From contig CADCOC010000011.1 in the NCBI GenBank assembly GCA_902802945.1, positions 1 to 62,885 on the forward strand: a DNA stretch of 62,885 bases, given 5' to 3'. This document shows, in pieces, positions 1-8,692 of the stretch. The notes beneath the pieces were generated by a model. That model did no database searches. It was not told the DNA's origin and saw only the letters and a program-made list of their open reading frames with translations. Source of the stretch: an uncultured bacterium. GTDB lineage: Bacteria > Verrucomicrobiota > Kiritimatiellia > RFP12 > UBA1067. Made by a program: the position numbers and the translations under genes. How positions within the stretch are numbered: the first letter of the stretch is position 1; every line of letters starts with the position of its first letter.

Positions 1-25
1 CATTTCAAAGGAGTCTGGCATCCGC

Positions 26-853
26 GTGCGCTTCCTCGGCAGCGGAGCCGCCGGATGGAGACCGGAATGGGCCAAAAACCCGCATGCGCGCCGGCAGTCG
101 AGCGTGCTGATCGAAAACAAGGTCCTCATAGATTTCACGATGTGCTCGTTCGACAAGCTGCCGGAGGGATGCCATCCCGAGGTGCTTTTCCAGACGCATT
201 CCCACGGCGACCACTACAACCCCAGGGCGGCGGTCAAGAGCGGCGTGAGGCGCATGTACGTGCAGGAGACTTGGGCCGACGCGGCGCGCGAGGAGGTGGG
301 CAAGGCGGCGGCGAAGCTTGGCCTGCCCGCGCCGGAGGTCATCGGACTTCCCTTCGGCAAGCCGGTGGTGGAGTGCGGCATGAGGTTCACGGGCGTGCCG
401 GCGAACCACAGCACGTCCCGCGTCACCAATGGCGTACTGGAGCGCACGTCCGTCTATCTCGTGGAGAAGGGCACCTCGCGTCTTCTGTACGCCACGGACA
501 CCGGCGGCTTGATGGGCGACGCCGCGCGGATGATCGGCATAGACCCGCACATCACCGCAGGCGCCAGGGCTTTCGTCCATAAGCCGCAGGCACTCACCGC
601 GTTCATCATGGAGGCGACGGACGGGGACAGCGACGAGGACTTCCGTCTGTTCGTGCACTCCAGCGTACAGACAGTCTCGCGCATCGTGAACATGCTGATC
701 AAGTACGGACGCCTTGCCCTTCCGTCCGGACAGCACGCCTACATCACGCATCTTGGTCTCAAGTACCGCGACTGGCCATCTGAGAAGATTGAGAAGGAGC
801 TTCCCGATACGCTCCGCGCCGCATACGACGGTCTTGAGGTGGTGCTTGGGTAG
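26..853 (+). CDS. Metallo-beta-lactamase-fold hydrolase
   Basis: Predicted cytoplasmic Zn-dependent hydrolase of the metallo-beta-lactamase superfamily, 275 residues. The metal-binding signature HSHGDH lies at residues 58-63 within a typical strand-loop context (VLFQTHSHGDHYNP), and further candidate ligands follow (ANHSTS near residue 130, TDTGG near 157). The N-terminus LGSGAAG resembles the start of MBL proteins related to PhnP or RNase Z, but the C-terminal part is not diagnostic, so the substrate is unknown. I use the GTG at 26 with AAGGAG at 8-13 as a somewhat distant ribosome site. The frame is open to the window edge, so a start further upstream is possible. The following acyltransferase gene begins 46 nt downstream in the same direction. 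Confidence 0.75.
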   Translation: MRFLGSGAAGWRPEWAKNPHARRQSSVLIENKVLIDFTMCSFDKLPEGCHPEVLFQTHSHGDHYNPRAAVKSGVRRMYVQETWADAAREEVGKAAAKLGLPAPEVIGLPFGKPVVECGMRFTGVPANHSTSRVTNGVLERTSVYLVEKGTSRLLYATDTGGLMGDAARMIGIDPHITAGARAFVHKPQALTAFIMEATDGDSDEDFRLFVHSSVQTVSRIVNMLIKYGRLALPSGQHAYITHLGLKYRDWPSEKIEKELPDTLRAAYDGLEVVLG

Positions 854-899
854 GGACTATTCCGGCGGCTCAAAGGAAGTCTGAGAAACAGGAAGAAGA

Positions 900-1859
900 A
901 TGAAGCAGCGAAAGAATAGCTTCAAGCGCCTCCTGAGGCGTCCGTTCGAGTGGCTGGGCATCGGCCTTGGCTGGCTCGTGTTCGCGCACGTCTCGCACCG
1001 CATGCTCTTCCGCATCTGCGACTTCATCGCCGCCATTGGCTACCGCTTCGACCGCAAGGGCCGTGAGCTCTCGCGCGAGAACCTGCGCCTCGTCGTGGGC
1101 GAGGAACATCTTACGCCGCGTCGCGAGGAGCTGATCCTGAAGCGCAGCTACCGCAACATGGTGCGCACGCTCGGACATGTTTTCTGGACGAGCCGCAACG
1201 CGCGTGCGCGCGCCGCCGCCACGGGCGAGTTCACGCCGAAGTGCGTGGAGTTCCTTGCGGCGAACAAGCCCGCCATCACGGTCAGCTGCCACATGGGCTG
1301 CTGGGAACTTCTCTCGCAGCTTGTATTCCTCCAGGGACGGAAGATCGTGAGCGTGGCGAAGGACATCGGCACGCCGGGCATGACCGAGCTGCTGATGAAG
1401 TCGCGCCGTTCGCTCGGGCAGACCATCGTGCGCGCGGAAGGCGCGCTCCATCCGCTTCTGCAGGGATTGCAGGAGGGCGCGGACGTGGGGCTGCTCGTGG
1501 ACCAGGTGGTCAAGCCGGACCAGGGCGGCGTGTGGGTGCGCTATTTCGGTCGTCCCGTGCCCGTCTCGGCGGCCCCCGCGTTTCTTCAGGCGAAGACGCA
1601 CGCGCCGATCGTGATCGCCTGGTCGCGTCCGCTCCGCGACGGACGTTACCGCTGCGAGTATATCGCCGAATTCCACTGGAAGAAGGGCATGGACATCTGG
1701 GGCCGCACGCAGGATTGCATTTCGGCGCTTGAGCGCACGATCCGCCGCCATCCGTCCTGCTGGGTGATGAACTACCGCTACTTCCGCAAGAAGCCGAAGG
1801 AAAAAGACTTGGCGCAGCTCGCCACCCGCGAACGCCGCCGCAGTTCGGGGGAAAGGTGA
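900..1859 (+). CDS. LpxL/HtrB-family lysophospholipid (lipid A) acyltransferase
   Basis: 319-residue member of the LpxL/HtrB family, which transfers acyl chains from acyl-ACP to lipid A precursors at the inner membrane. The catalytic HX4E motif is visible as H131-MGCW-E136, preceded by a hydrophobic N-terminal segment (residues about 18-45) that would act as membrane anchor. The block LLVDQVVKPDQGGVWVRYFGRP corresponds to the conserved D-Q-x(n)-G-x-FFG region of the family, with YFG in place of FFG. Length matches LpxL (about 306-320). Its presence argues for an LPS-bearing outer membrane. The chain specificity cannot be told from sequence alone. An AGGAAGAAG stretch precedes the ATG at 900. 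Confidence 0.82.
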   Translation: MKQRKNSFKRLLRRPFEWLGIGLGWLVFAHVSHRMLFRICDFIAAIGYRFDRKGRELSRENLRLVVGEEHLTPRREELILKRSYRNMVRTLGHVFWTSRNARARAAATGEFTPKCVEFLAANKPAITVSCHMGCWELLSQLVFLQGRKIVSVAKDIGTPGMTELLMKSRRSLGQTIVRAEGALHPLLQGLQEGADVGLLVDQVVKPDQGGVWVRYFGRPVPVSAAPAFLQAKTHAPIVIAWSRPLRDGRYRCEYIAEFHWKKGMDIWGRTQDCISALERTIRRHPSCWVMNYRYFRKKPKEKDLAQLATRERRRSSGER

Positions 1860-1891
1860 ATGATTCTCACAAACCTTTCACGCCCGTGCGG

Positions 1892-1939
1892 GGTGGCCCG
1901 CCACCACGAATGCGGCTCGCCCGGAGGGCTCGCCCCGCC
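1892..1939. repeat. GC-rich palindromic spacer (REP-like)
   Basis: The spacer between the acyltransferase gene and nagA has a perfect inverted repeat, GGTGGC-cc-GCCACC (1892-1905), followed by two direct copies of GGCTCGCC separated by GGAG (about 1914-1935). It resembles the palindromic elements found inside and between other genes of this window (6066-6110, 52366-52492, 55267-55291). Confidence 0.5.
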
Positions 1940-1973
1940 ACAGTAAAGCACAACGGAAAGCGCTCGTTTCCCC

Positions 1974-2002
1974 TTGCGTTGGGAGCGCGGATTTGGCATA
2001 CT
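1974..2002 (+). promoter_or_regulatory. nagA promoter
   Basis: TTGCGT (1974-1979), 17-nt spacer, then CATACT (1997-2002) preceded by TG one base upstream, i.e. an extended -10 (TGGCATACT). The nagA ATG is 36 nt further on. Confidence 0.65.
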
Positions 2003-2038
2003 AAATGCGCTGAACACTTCAGAAGACAAAATGAAGCC

Positions 2039-3196
2039 ATGAAGACACTAATAAAAAACGCGCATGTAATCAGTCCCGGCGTCGACCTCAAGAAGGCGAA
2101 CGTCGTCATCGAGAGGGGCCGGATCAAGGCCGTCACCCAGGAACCCGTCGCGGGGCCGTTTGAAACGGTCGTGGACGCAAAGGGCAAGTACGTAGTGCCC
2201 GGATTCATCGACGTGCACCTTCATGGCGCATGCGGCTACGACGTGTGCGACGAGGACCGTCCAGAGGCCATCGAGAAGATCGCCGAGGCGAAGCTCGCGG
2301 AAGGCTGCACCACGTTCCTGCCGACCACGCTCACAGTCGCCAACAAGACGCTCGTCGCCGCCGCGAAGCACCTGGCCGCGTACCAGAAGAACCAGCGGTT
2401 CGCGAAGGCGCCGGGTCTCCACCTCGAAGGACCGTTCATCAATCCGGCCTGCTGCGGTGCGCAGAACCCCGCGTTCGTGCGGAAGCCCGACATCAAGGAA
2501 GTCCTGAAGATCGCGAAGATCGCGCCCGTGCTGCAGGTCTCGTACGCGCCCGAGATGAAGGGCGGCGCAGAGTTCGCCGCCGCGTGCATCAAGAACGGCA
2601 TCGTGCCTAGCTGCGGACACACCGGCGCCACGCTCGCGCAGCTGATGCCCGCCTACAAGAACGGCCTTCGCCACATGACGCATTTCTGCAACCAGATGAC
2701 GAAGCTCCACCACCGCGAGATCGGCATGGTCGGCGCGGGCTTCCTCATCGACGACCTCGACACCGAGGTGATCTGCGACCGCATCCACCTCTGCGACGAC
2801 ATGCTGCGCCTCGTCTTCACGAAGCGTCCGCTCGCGCACGTCCAGATGATCACCGACTCGTTGCGCTGCTCGCACCTGCCGGACGGCTACGCCTTTGAGA
2901 TGGGCGGCCTCAAGGTCATGCTCAAGGGCGGCGAGGCGCGTCTCGTGGAGGGCGGCAACCTCGCGGGCTCGACGCTCTGGATGAACAAGGGCCTCAAGAA
3001 CATCCACGAAGTGACCGGCCTGCCGCTAAAGGACATCATCCGCGTCACGTCGTGGAACCAGGCGATTGGCCTTGGTCTCGGCAAGAAACTCGGCAAGGTG
3101 GAGAAGGGCTACATCGCCGATCTCGCCGTGCTCGATCCGAAGACCTTCGACGTCAGCGCCGTATTTCTTGACGGAGAGCTGCGCACGCGCGAATAA
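2039..3196 (+). CDS. nagA: N-acetylglucosamine-6-phosphate deacetylase
   Basis: Amidohydrolase-superfamily enzyme that deacetylates GlcNAc-6-phosphate to glucosamine-6-phosphate in amino-sugar catabolism and wall recycling. The 385-residue product matches the family's usual length. Diagnostic blocks are the metal motif H60-x-H62 (GFIDVHLHG), HLEGPF, GHTGAT, the TDS block carrying the catalytic aspartate, and GGNLAGSTL near the C-terminus. The frame is open upstream to 1856, but the ATG at 2039 gives the canonical N-terminus ([11 protein letters not shown]) and lies 36 nt after a good promoter, so I place the start there. Shine-Dalgarno complementarity is weak. No nagB is seen next door; the tRNA-Ser gene follows directly. 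Confidence 0.92.
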   Translation: MKTLIKNAHVISPGVDLKKANVVIERGRIKAVTQEPVAGPFETVVDAKGKYVVPGFIDVHLHGACGYDVCDEDRPEAIEKIAEAKLAEGCTTFLPTTLTVANKTLVAAAKHLAAYQKNQRFAKAPGLHLEGPFINPACCGAQNPAFVRKPDIKEVLKIAKIAPVLQVSYAPEMKGGAEFAAACIKNGIVPSCGHTGATLAQLMPAYKNGLRHMTHFCNQMTKLHHREIGMVGAGFLIDDLDTEVICDRIHLCDDMLRLVFTKRPLAHVQMITDSLRCSHLPDGYAFEMGGLKVMLKGGEARLVEGGNLAGSTLWMNKGLKNIHEVTGLPLKDIIRVTSWNQAIGLGLGKKLGKVEKGYIADLAVLDPKTFDVSAVFLDGELRTRE

Positions 3197-3199
3197 TTA

Positions 3200-3208
3200 T
3201 GGTATAAT
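3200..3208 (+). promoter_or_regulatory. Extended -10 of the tRNA-Ser gene
   Basis: TGGTATAAT at 3200-3208, ending 14 nt before the tRNA. No recognisable -35 is seen at the expected distance, which lies inside the end of nagA. Confidence 0.7.
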
Positions 3209-3222
3209 ACGAGTCTTTCCAC

Positions 3223-3310
3223 GGAGAGTTGGCGGAGTGGTCGATCGCGGCGGTCTTGAAAACCGTTGATCCGCAAGGGTCCGGGGGTTCGAATCCCTCA
3301 CTCTCCGCCA
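3223..3310 (+). tRNA. tRNA-Ser(UGA)
   Basis: 88-nt class II tRNA with encoded CCA. The acceptor stem GGAGAGT (3223-3229) pairs with ACTCTCC (3300-3306), followed by discriminator G and CCA (3307-3310). Anticodon loop CTTGAAA puts the anticodon TGA at 3257-3259. The long variable arm typical of serine tRNAs (around TTGATCCGCAAGGGTCC) and the T-loop TTCGAAT are present. Confidence 0.97.
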
Positions 3311-3316
3311 TCACGT

Positions 3317-3345
3317 TTGACCGCGGCGCGCGGGTTTGGTACACT
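3317..3345 (+). promoter_or_regulatory. Promoter of the leaderless gene at 3353
   Basis: TTGACC (3317-3322), 17 nt, TACACT (3340-3345) with upstream TG (TGGTACACT). Only 7 nt separate the -10 from the ATG at 3353, so the transcript should begin at or next to the start codon. Confidence 0.75.
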
Positions 3346-3352
3346 ATCGCAA

Positions 3353-4051
3353 ATGCCATCTGAAAAGAAAGCCTTTGACTTCTGGTACGCCGTGCACAAC
3401 ACGCAGATTGTGCACGCGCCGTCGCGTGCCCTCGAGACGTTCGGGGAGACGCGCATCCACTACTACCATCTCGCGGAGCTTCCCGACGTGCCAGGAAAGG
3501 TGCGCGTGCGGGAAGGGCGCCTTGAGGCGCACAAGCCGTTGCTCATCACGCCCGAGGCGTACGTGCAGGAGGAGATGTCCGGATTCGGCGAGCAGGCGCG
3601 CCAGTACCTTGAGTTCCTCAAGCAGAATCAGGATTCGGTCCGCATCCTCCAGTACGGCTACCGCCTGTCGCAGGAGTCGTTCAGCGAGCAGATCGTCACG
3701 GACACTCTCTCCGCCGTGGGCGACCGGGTGGTGGAGGAGGTGAAACGCGCGGAGGATCCGTTCGCCGCTGTGATCAAGGGCGTGGACGACCCGTGGGACG
3801 TGTCGCTCGTCCACTTCTTCTGGCTGCACGTCAACGTCTCCGCTCCCGTCAACGTGCGCGAGTTCGAGCGCGCCCGCCGTGCGGAGATGGAGGACTCCAC
3901 TCCGCGTGCAGTGCGCGAGGAGGTGGAGCGGGCGTTCGAGCAGGCGCAGGCGAACCCGTCGCTCGTGAAGGACCTCGGCGCGCTTCTCCAGAGGCACGGC
4001 GTATTCGACCGCTATCAGGACCGTTTCTTCAAACTTGTCAGACGAGGCTAG
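3353..4051 (+). CDS. Conserved-looking protein of unknown function upstream of parA
   Basis: 232-residue soluble protein that I do not recognise. It has no signal peptide or membrane segment, is rich in Glu/Arg, and its C-terminal half (residues about 165-215) is predicted largely helical and charged. The frame continues upstream through the tRNA, so the true start must be internal: ATG 3353 ([14 protein letters not shown]) sits 7 nt after an excellent promoter and has no Shine-Dalgarno, which fits leaderless initiation. The stop is 4 nt before parA, so the two are probably cotranscribed and may act together. Codon use resembles neighbours, with no sign of transfer. Confidence 0.7.
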   Translation: MPSEKKAFDFWYAVHNTQIVHAPSRALETFGETRIHYYHLAELPDVPGKVRVREGRLEAHKPLLITPEAYVQEEMSGFGEQARQYLEFLKQNQDSVRILQYGYRLSQESFSEQIVTDTLSAVGDRVVEEVKRAEDPFAAVIKGVDDPWDVSLVHFFWLHVNVSAPVNVREFERARRAEMEDSTPRAVREEVERAFEQAQANPSLVKDLGALLQRHGVFDRYQDRFFKLVRRG

Positions 4052-4055
4052 ATAA

Positions 4056-4901
4056 ATGCAAATCAACACGCGCGTGATCGCGATCGCGAACCAGAAGGGC
4101 GGTGTCGGCAAGACGACTACCGTCGTAAACCTCGCCGCCGCGCTCTCGCGGATGCACCGGACGGTGCTCGTAATCGACCTTGACCCGCAGGCGAACGCCA
4201 CCACCGGCCTCGGCCTCCAGCCGCAGGAGGGCGTGTCGCTCTACCCGTGCCTCATCGGCACGCAGCAGATCGCGGACATGATCCAGCCCACGCCGTACGA
4301 GAACCTCAACGTGATTCCGTCGGAGGTGAACCTCTCCGGCTCGGAGATCGACCTCGCGCAGCGTCCCGACCGCCTCCAGGTGGTGCGCAACGTGTTGCAG
4401 GCGATCCGCGACGCCAATGTGTTCGACTACATCCTGCTGGACTGTCCGCCGTCCCTCGGCATTCTCATGACGTCCACGCTCGCGGCGGCGGACGGTATCC
4501 TCGTGCCGATGCAGGCCGAGTACTACGCCCTCGAGGGACTCGGCGTGATGCAGAACCTCATAGAGCGCCTCAAGGCGAACGGCGCGAACCCGGCGCTCGA
4601 GCTCAACGGCATCCTTATGACGATGTTCGACGCGCGCACGCGTCTTTCCGCCGACGTGGTCGAGGAGGTGCGCACGCATTTCGGGGAGAAGGTGTTCGAG
4701 ACGATGATCCCGCGCAACGTCCGGACGAGCGAGGCGCCTAGCTTCGGCCAGCCGGTCGTGTTTTACGATCCGTCCTGCCGCGGCGCGGAGGCGTACCGCG
4801 CGTTCGCGAAGGAGTTTGCACGCCGCAACCCCACGCGCGCGGCGGCTGCTGTGCCTGAAGCCGAGGCCGACAAGGAGACTGCAAATGACCAAATCGCTTG
4901 A
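4056..4901 (+). CDS. parA: ParA/Soj-type ATPase
   Basis: Deviant-Walker P-loop ATPase of the ParA/MinD superfamily, 281 residues, normally working with ParB in chromosome segregation. The signature KGGVGKT is at residues 14-20 with the lysine-rich deviant Walker A, followed by DLDPQANAT (Walker A') and DYILLDCPPSLG (Walker B). The closest style is Soj. It begins 4 nt after the unknown 232-residue gene and overlaps the following regulator by 17 nt. A parB gene, which normally follows, is absent here; the family also includes ParA-like positioners of other cargoes, so a chromosomal-segregation role is inferred, not shown. Confidence 0.88.
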   Translation: MQINTRVIAIANQKGGVGKTTTVVNLAAALSRMHRTVLVIDLDPQANATTGLGLQPQEGVSLYPCLIGTQQIADMIQPTPYENLNVIPSEVNLSGSEIDLAQRPDRLQVVRNVLQAIRDANVFDYILLDCPPSLGILMTSTLAAADGILVPMQAEYYALEGLGVMQNLIERLKANGANPALELNGILMTMFDARTRLSADVVEEVRTHFGEKVFETMIPRNVRTSEAPSFGQPVVFYDPSCRGAEAYRAFAKEFARRNPTRAAAAVPEAEADKETANDQIA

Positions 4902-5280
4902 AGACTACCTTGAGGAGATACATGTCCTCATCCTTCAGAAAGGGCGCGCGCGCGTCCGCGACGTGGCGCTGGACCTCCACGTGAAGATGCCTTCCGTGGT
5001 GAAGGCGATCACGGAGCTCAAGAAGCTCGAACTCGTGAACCAGGAGCCGTACGGCGACATCGAGCTCACCGCGAAGGGACGCAAACTCGCGGCGAACGTG
5101 CTGGGCCGCCATACCCTGCTCAAGGCGTTTCTCATCAAGTTGAACGTTCCGGAGGAGACGGCCGACAAGGACGCCTGCCTCATGGAGCACATCCTCAGCG
5201 CGACGACGCTTGACCGCATCCGCGATTTCGTGGAGAAGCCGGTTGCGACTGCACCTTCGAAGAAAAAGGAGACGAAATGA
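4885..5280 (+). CDS. DtxR/MntR-type metal-dependent transcriptional regulator
   Basis: 131-residue protein with the N-terminal winged-helix of DtxR/MntR repressors: EDYLEEIHVLI, then the recognition helix region DLHVKMPSVVKAITEL, and a wing (DIELTAKGRKLA). A short dimerisation segment follows, including HTLLKAFLIKL and ACLMEHILS. The family senses Mn(II) or Fe(II). The length fits MntR-like members without the SH3 domain. Start ATG 4885 is chosen because AAGGAG lies 7 nt upstream (4872-4877) and the product then begins MTKSLEDYLEEI like homologues. It overlaps the end of parA by 17 nt and its stop overlaps the next ATG by 4 nt. No metal transporter is adjacent. Confidence 0.82.
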   Translation: MTKSLEDYLEEIHVLILQKGRARVRDVALDLHVKMPSVVKAITELKKLELVNQEPYGDIELTAKGRKLAANVLGRHTLLKAFLIKLNVPEETADKDACLMEHILSATTLDRIRDFVEKPVATAPSKKKETK

Positions 5281-6815
5281 AAATGACGAAATTCCGTTGG
5301 GTGATTTGCGCGATGTTGTTCGTGGCGACCACCGTCAACTACCTCGACCGGCAGGTGCTCTCGCTCACCTTCCCCGATTTCATCAAGCCGGAGTTCCACT
5401 GGACGGATGATAACTACGGCACGATTACGGCATGGTTCTCGCTCATCTACGCCGTTGCGTGTCTTTTCGCCGGCAAGTTCATCGACTGGATGGGCACCAA
5501 GAAGGGCTACCTGTGGTCCATCTTCGTGTGGTCGGTCGGCGCCTGCCTACACGCCGCATGCGGCATCGCCACCTGCTGGTTCGTGAAGGACGTGAACTCC
5601 GTGGAGGCCCTCCGCGCCGTGCAGGCGGGCAGCGCCACGGCGGCCGCGATCGCGGGCGTTTCCGTGTGGCTCTTCCTCGGATGCCGCGCCATCCTCGCGC
5701 TCGGCGAGGCGGGCAACTTCCCGGCAGCCATCAAGGTGACGGCGGAGTACTTCCCGAAAAAGGACCGCGCATTCGCGACGTCAATCTTCAATTCCGGCGC
5801 GTCCGTGGGCGCGCTCGCCGCGCCTCTTACGATCCCTCCGCTCGCCAAATGGTGCGGCTGGGAGATGGCGTTCATCATCATCGGCGGCGCCGGCTTCATC
5901 TGGATGTTCTTCTGGCAGTGGCTCTACACGAAGCCGGAGAAGTCCAAGTTCGTGAACGAGTCCGAGCTGGCATACGTCTCGCAGGATGATAATGAAAAGC
6001 CCGCCGTGGCAACTGAAAAGGTTGAAGCAACTGAAAAAGTCGGTGTGGCGCATAAAGTCGGTGTGGCGGGCGTCTCGCCCGCAAATGCCGCGGCGGGCGT
6101 CCCGCCCGCCGCGTCCCCCTCCGACGAAAAGCCCATCTCCTTCTTCAAGTGCTTCACCTTCCGCCAAACGTGGAGCTTCATCGTGGGCAAGTTCTTCACG
6201 GACGGCGTGTGGTGGTTCTACCTCTTCTGGGCGCCGGCGTACTTCAAGGAGCTCGGACACGGCCCCGTCACGGGCATGGGCCAGGCGCTCATCTTCACGC
6301 TCTATCTCATCGTGACGGTAGTCTCGATCTACGGCTGCAAGCTGCCGACGATCATCTTCATCGACAAGGGCTTCTTCGGCGGCAACCCGTACATGTGCCG
6401 CATGAGGGCGATGCTGATCTTTGCGTTCTTCCCGCTCGCGGCGCTCGTGACGCAGCCGCTCGCCGGCGTCTCCGTGTGGTTCCCGGCCTGCCTGATCGGC
6501 CTTGCCGCCGCCGGACACCAGGCATGGAGCGCCAACATCTTCTCTACCGTTGGTGACATGTTCCCGAAGTCCACGATCGCCTCCGTCACCGGCATGGGCG
6601 CGATGGCGGGCGGTCTTGGCTCGTTCATCATCCAGAAGGGCGCGGGCAAGCTCTTCACCTACGCCGAGACGCAGGGTCAGGCGTTTTCCTTCCTCGGCTA
6701 TGCGGGCAAGCCCGCCGGCTACATGATCGTGTTCTGCTTCTGCGCCGTGGCGTACCTCATCGCATGGTGCATCATGAAGACGCTCGTGCCGCGCTATAGT
6801 CCGATCAAGGAATGA
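5277..6815 (+). CDS. MFS transporter, ExuT/hexuronate (ACS) type
   Basis: 512-residue major facilitator superfamily permease of the anion:cation symporter group that includes hexuronate transporters such as ExuT. The N-terminus has the family signature NYLDRQVLS, followed by GEAGNFPAAIKVTAEYFP and a second six-helix half (ISFFKCFTFRQTWSFI onward). The loop between helices 6 and 7 (residues about 239-286) is expanded by a low-complexity segment rich in Val/Ala/Pro that is encoded by GC-rich palindromes. Homologues have a short loop here. Start ATG overlaps the previous stop (ATGA). Substrate is likely a sugar acid, by family; the sodium symporter gene downstream may be in the same operon. Confidence 0.82.
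   Translation: MKMTKFRWVICAMLFVATTVNYLDRQVLSLTFPDFIKPEFHWTDDNYGTITAWFSLIYAVACLFAGKFIDWMGTKKGYLWSIFVWSVGACLHAACGIATCWFVKDVNSVEALRAVQAGSATAAAIAGVSVWLFLGCRAILALGEAGNFPAAIKVTAEYFPKKDRAFATSIFNSGASVGALAAPLTIPPLAKWCGWEMAFIIIGGAGFIWMFFWQWLYTKPEKSKFVNESELAYVSQDDNEKPAVATEKVEATEKVGVAHKVGVAGVSPANAAAGVPPAASPSDEKPISFFKCFTFRQTWSFIVGKFFTDGVWWFYLFWAPAYFKELGHGPVTGMGQALIFTLYLIVTVVSIYGCKLPTIIFIDKGFFGGNPYMCRMRAMLIFAFFPLAALVTQPLAGVSVWFPACLIGLAAAGHQAWSANIFSTVGDMFPKSTIASVTGMGAMAGGLGSFIIQKGAGKLFTYAETQGQAFSFLGYAGKPAGYMIVFCFCAVAYLIAWCIMKTLVPRYSPIKE
6066..6110. repeat. Two GC-rich palindromes inside the MFS gene
   Basis: Perfect hairpins GCGGGCG-tct-CGCCCGC (6066-6082) and GGCGGGCG-tcc-CGCCCGCC (6092-6110), preceded by two copies of AAAGTCGGTGTGGCG. 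They are translated in frame as part of the central cytoplasmic loop of the transporter. Confidence 0.8.
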
Positions 6816-6850
6816 TAGTGGTTAGTGTCTAGTGGTTAGTGAATAGAAGA
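6816..6850 (+). repeat. 7-nt-period tract in the transporter spacer
   Basis: Five consecutive 7-mers directly after the MFS stop codon: TAGTGGT, TAGTGTC, TAGTGGT, TAGTGAA, TAGAAGA. The tract runs into AAGGAAAAGG ahead of the next gene. Confidence 0.75.
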
Positions 6851-6870
6851 AAGGAAAAGGCGGGGTTGTC

Positions 6871-8460
6871 ATGGACATGCTGATCAAGGCATCGTTGTTG
6901 TTTCTGTTTTTCGCGGTCATGGTGGTGATCGGCTTTGCCTGCCGGCGGCACGCGCGGAACGTGGACGGGTTCGTGCTGGGCGGCCGATCGGTCGGCCCTT
7001 GGCTCACGGCGTTCGCCTACGGCACGTCCTACTTCTCCGCTGTCGTGTTCGTGGGCTATGCCGGACAGTTCGGCTGGCGGTACGGCATCTCGGCGACTTG
7101 GGTCGGTATCGGTAACGCGCTCATCGGCTCGCTTCTCGCGTGGGCGGTGCTTGGACGCCGCACGCGCATCATGACGCAGCACCTCGACTCCGCCACCATG
7201 CCGGACTTCTTCGCCAAGCGGTTTGGCAGTCCCGCGCTGAAGATCATGGCAGCCGCCATCATCTTCGTCTTCCTCATCCCCTACACCGCGTCGCTCTACA
7301 ACGGCCTCTCCCGCCTCTTCGGGATGGCGTTTTCCATCGACTATACCTGGTGTGTCGTCCTAATGTCGGTCCTCACCGCCATCTACGTGATCGCGGGCGG
7401 TTACATGGCCACGGCCATCAACGACTTCATCCAGGGCATTATCATGCTCGTGGGTCTTGTGGTGGTGATCTGGGCGGTCCTCGAGTCGAAGGGCGGACTG
7501 CTCGTCGCGCTCGACGGCCTTGCGCGCATTGAGGGGCCGTCGGTCCTGCCGGGCGGCTCGCCCACGCCGGGCATCTTCACGTCCTTCCTCGGACCCGAAC
7601 CGCTGAATCTCCTCTTCGTCGTCATCCTCACGTCGCTCGGTACGTGGGGCCTTCCGCAGATGGTGCAGAAGTTCTACGCGATCAAGAACGAGGGATCCAT
7701 CAAGAAGGGCACCATCATCTCCACGCTCTTCGCGTTCGTGGTGGCGGGCGGCTGCTACTATCTGGGCGGATTCGGCCGGCTCTTCTCCAGCGTGCTGAAC
7801 GTGACGGCGAAGGGCGTGCCGGCGGACGGCTTCGACGCCATCATCCCGAAGATGCTGGAGGGACTGCCGTCGATGCTCATCGCGCTCGTGGTGGTGCTCG
7901 TCCTCTCCGCCTCGATGAGCACGCTCTCCTCGCTCGTCATCACGTCGTCCTCCACTTTCACGATCGACTTCCTCAACGGGTCCGTCGTGAAGAAGATGAG
8001 CGAGCGGCGTCAGGTGCTCTGCATCCGCTTCCTGATCGTCGTGTTCATTGCAATCTCAGCGGGCCTTGCGCTCGTGCAGTACAAGAGCACGAGCCCCATT
8101 GCCTTCATCGCGCAGATGATGGGCGTGTCGTGGGGCGCAATGGCGGGCGCATTCCTCGCGCCGTTCCTCTACGCGCTCTACTCGAAGAAGGTGACGGCGG
8201 CGTCCTGCTGGGCGTGCTTCATCCTCGCGCCGGCGTTCACGCTCGTGGGCGTGTTCTGTCGTGACGCGATGCCGGCGTTCCTGAAGTCGCCGATCAACAC
8301 GGGCGCGCTCGCGATGCTCGGTGGGCTCGTACTGGTGCCGATCGTCAATCTCTTCAGCCGCAAGCCGCCGAAGGAGCTCGTGGAAGGCGCGTTCGCCTGC
8401 TACGAGAAGACGACTGTCGTGCAGCAGGCCACCGCCCTCGGCGCGGAGACGATCAAGTAG
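6871..8460 (+). CDS. Sodium:solute symporter (SSS family)
   Basis: 529-residue polytopic membrane protein of the SSS/SLC5 family. Recognisable blocks are GGRSVGPWLTAFAYGTSYFSA (helix 1-2), a helix 5 region with IYVIAGGYMATAINDFIQG matching the family signature GGxxAVxxTDxxQ, and LSASMSTLSSLVITSSS in helix 8, which carries sodium-coordinating Ser/Thr residues. Length is normal for the family (about 500-530). Substrate (sugar, proline or sialic acid type) cannot be assigned. ATG 6871 follows a purine-rich stretch. A second ATG two codons downstream is possible. Sits 55 nt after the MFS gene, separated by the 7-nt-period tract. Confidence 0.85.
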   Translation: MDMLIKASLLFLFFAVMVVIGFACRRHARNVDGFVLGGRSVGPWLTAFAYGTSYFSAVVFVGYAGQFGWRYGISATWVGIGNALIGSLLAWAVLGRRTRIMTQHLDSATMPDFFAKRFGSPALKIMAAAIIFVFLIPYTASLYNGLSRLFGMAFSIDYTWCVVLMSVLTAIYVIAGGYMATAINDFIQGIIMLVGLVVVIWAVLESKGGLLVALDGLARIEGPSVLPGGSPTPGIFTSFLGPEPLNLLFVVILTSLGTWGLPQMVQKFYAIKNEGSIKKGTIISTLFAFVVAGGCYYLGGFGRLFSSVLNVTAKGVPADGFDAIIPKMLEGLPSMLIALVVVLVLSASMSTLSSLVITSSSTFTIDFLNGSVVKKMSERRQVLCIRFLIVVFIAISAGLALVQYKSTSPIAFIAQMMGVSWGAMAGAFLAPFLYALYSKKVTAASCWACFILAPAFTLVGVFCRDAMPAFLKSPINTGALAMLGGLVLVPIVNLFSRKPPKELVEGAFACYEKTTVVQQATALGAETIK

Positions 8461-8501
8461 TTTCGTGTTCGCCCGCGTTAAAAATTTCCAAAATACCCCC
8501 C

Positions 8502-8530
8502 TTGCACGTCCACGAGGGGTTTGATAAACT
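8502..8530 (+). promoter_or_regulatory. rpsB promoter
   Basis: TTGCAC (8502-8507), 17-nt spacer, TAAACT (8525-8530) preceded by TG (TGATAAACT). The strongest -35/extended -10 combination in this part of the window, upstream of rpsB-tsf. Confidence 0.8.
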
Positions 8531-8536
8531 ATCCGC

Positions 8537-8692
8537 CTGTTTTCCGAGCGCGGGAGGGCTGGGTGGCCGTTGCCGTGCGGAAGCGAACGACGTTGCGGCT
8601 CCATCCAGGCCGTGCGCCAAAGCGGATTAACCGGGAAAACGGGCGGGTGCCCGTCGTCCCATCTTGGATAAAAGAAAGGTTCAAAAGAAAAA
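8537..8692 (+). promoter_or_regulatory. Long rpsB 5' leader, possibly structured
   Basis: About 155 nt separate the predicted transcription start from the rpsB ATG, unusual here because most leaders are under 40 nt. It contains a perfect hairpin ACGGGC-gggt-GCCCGT (8639-8654) and other GC-rich complementary segments. S2 autoregulation through the rpsB leader is known in other bacteria; whether this leader acts so is inference. Confidence 0.4.

Noticed and set aside
3168..3208. TTGACG as -35 of the tRNA-Ser promoter
   Set aside because: The spacer to the -10 would be 29 nt, too long; the extended -10 alone explains the promoter.
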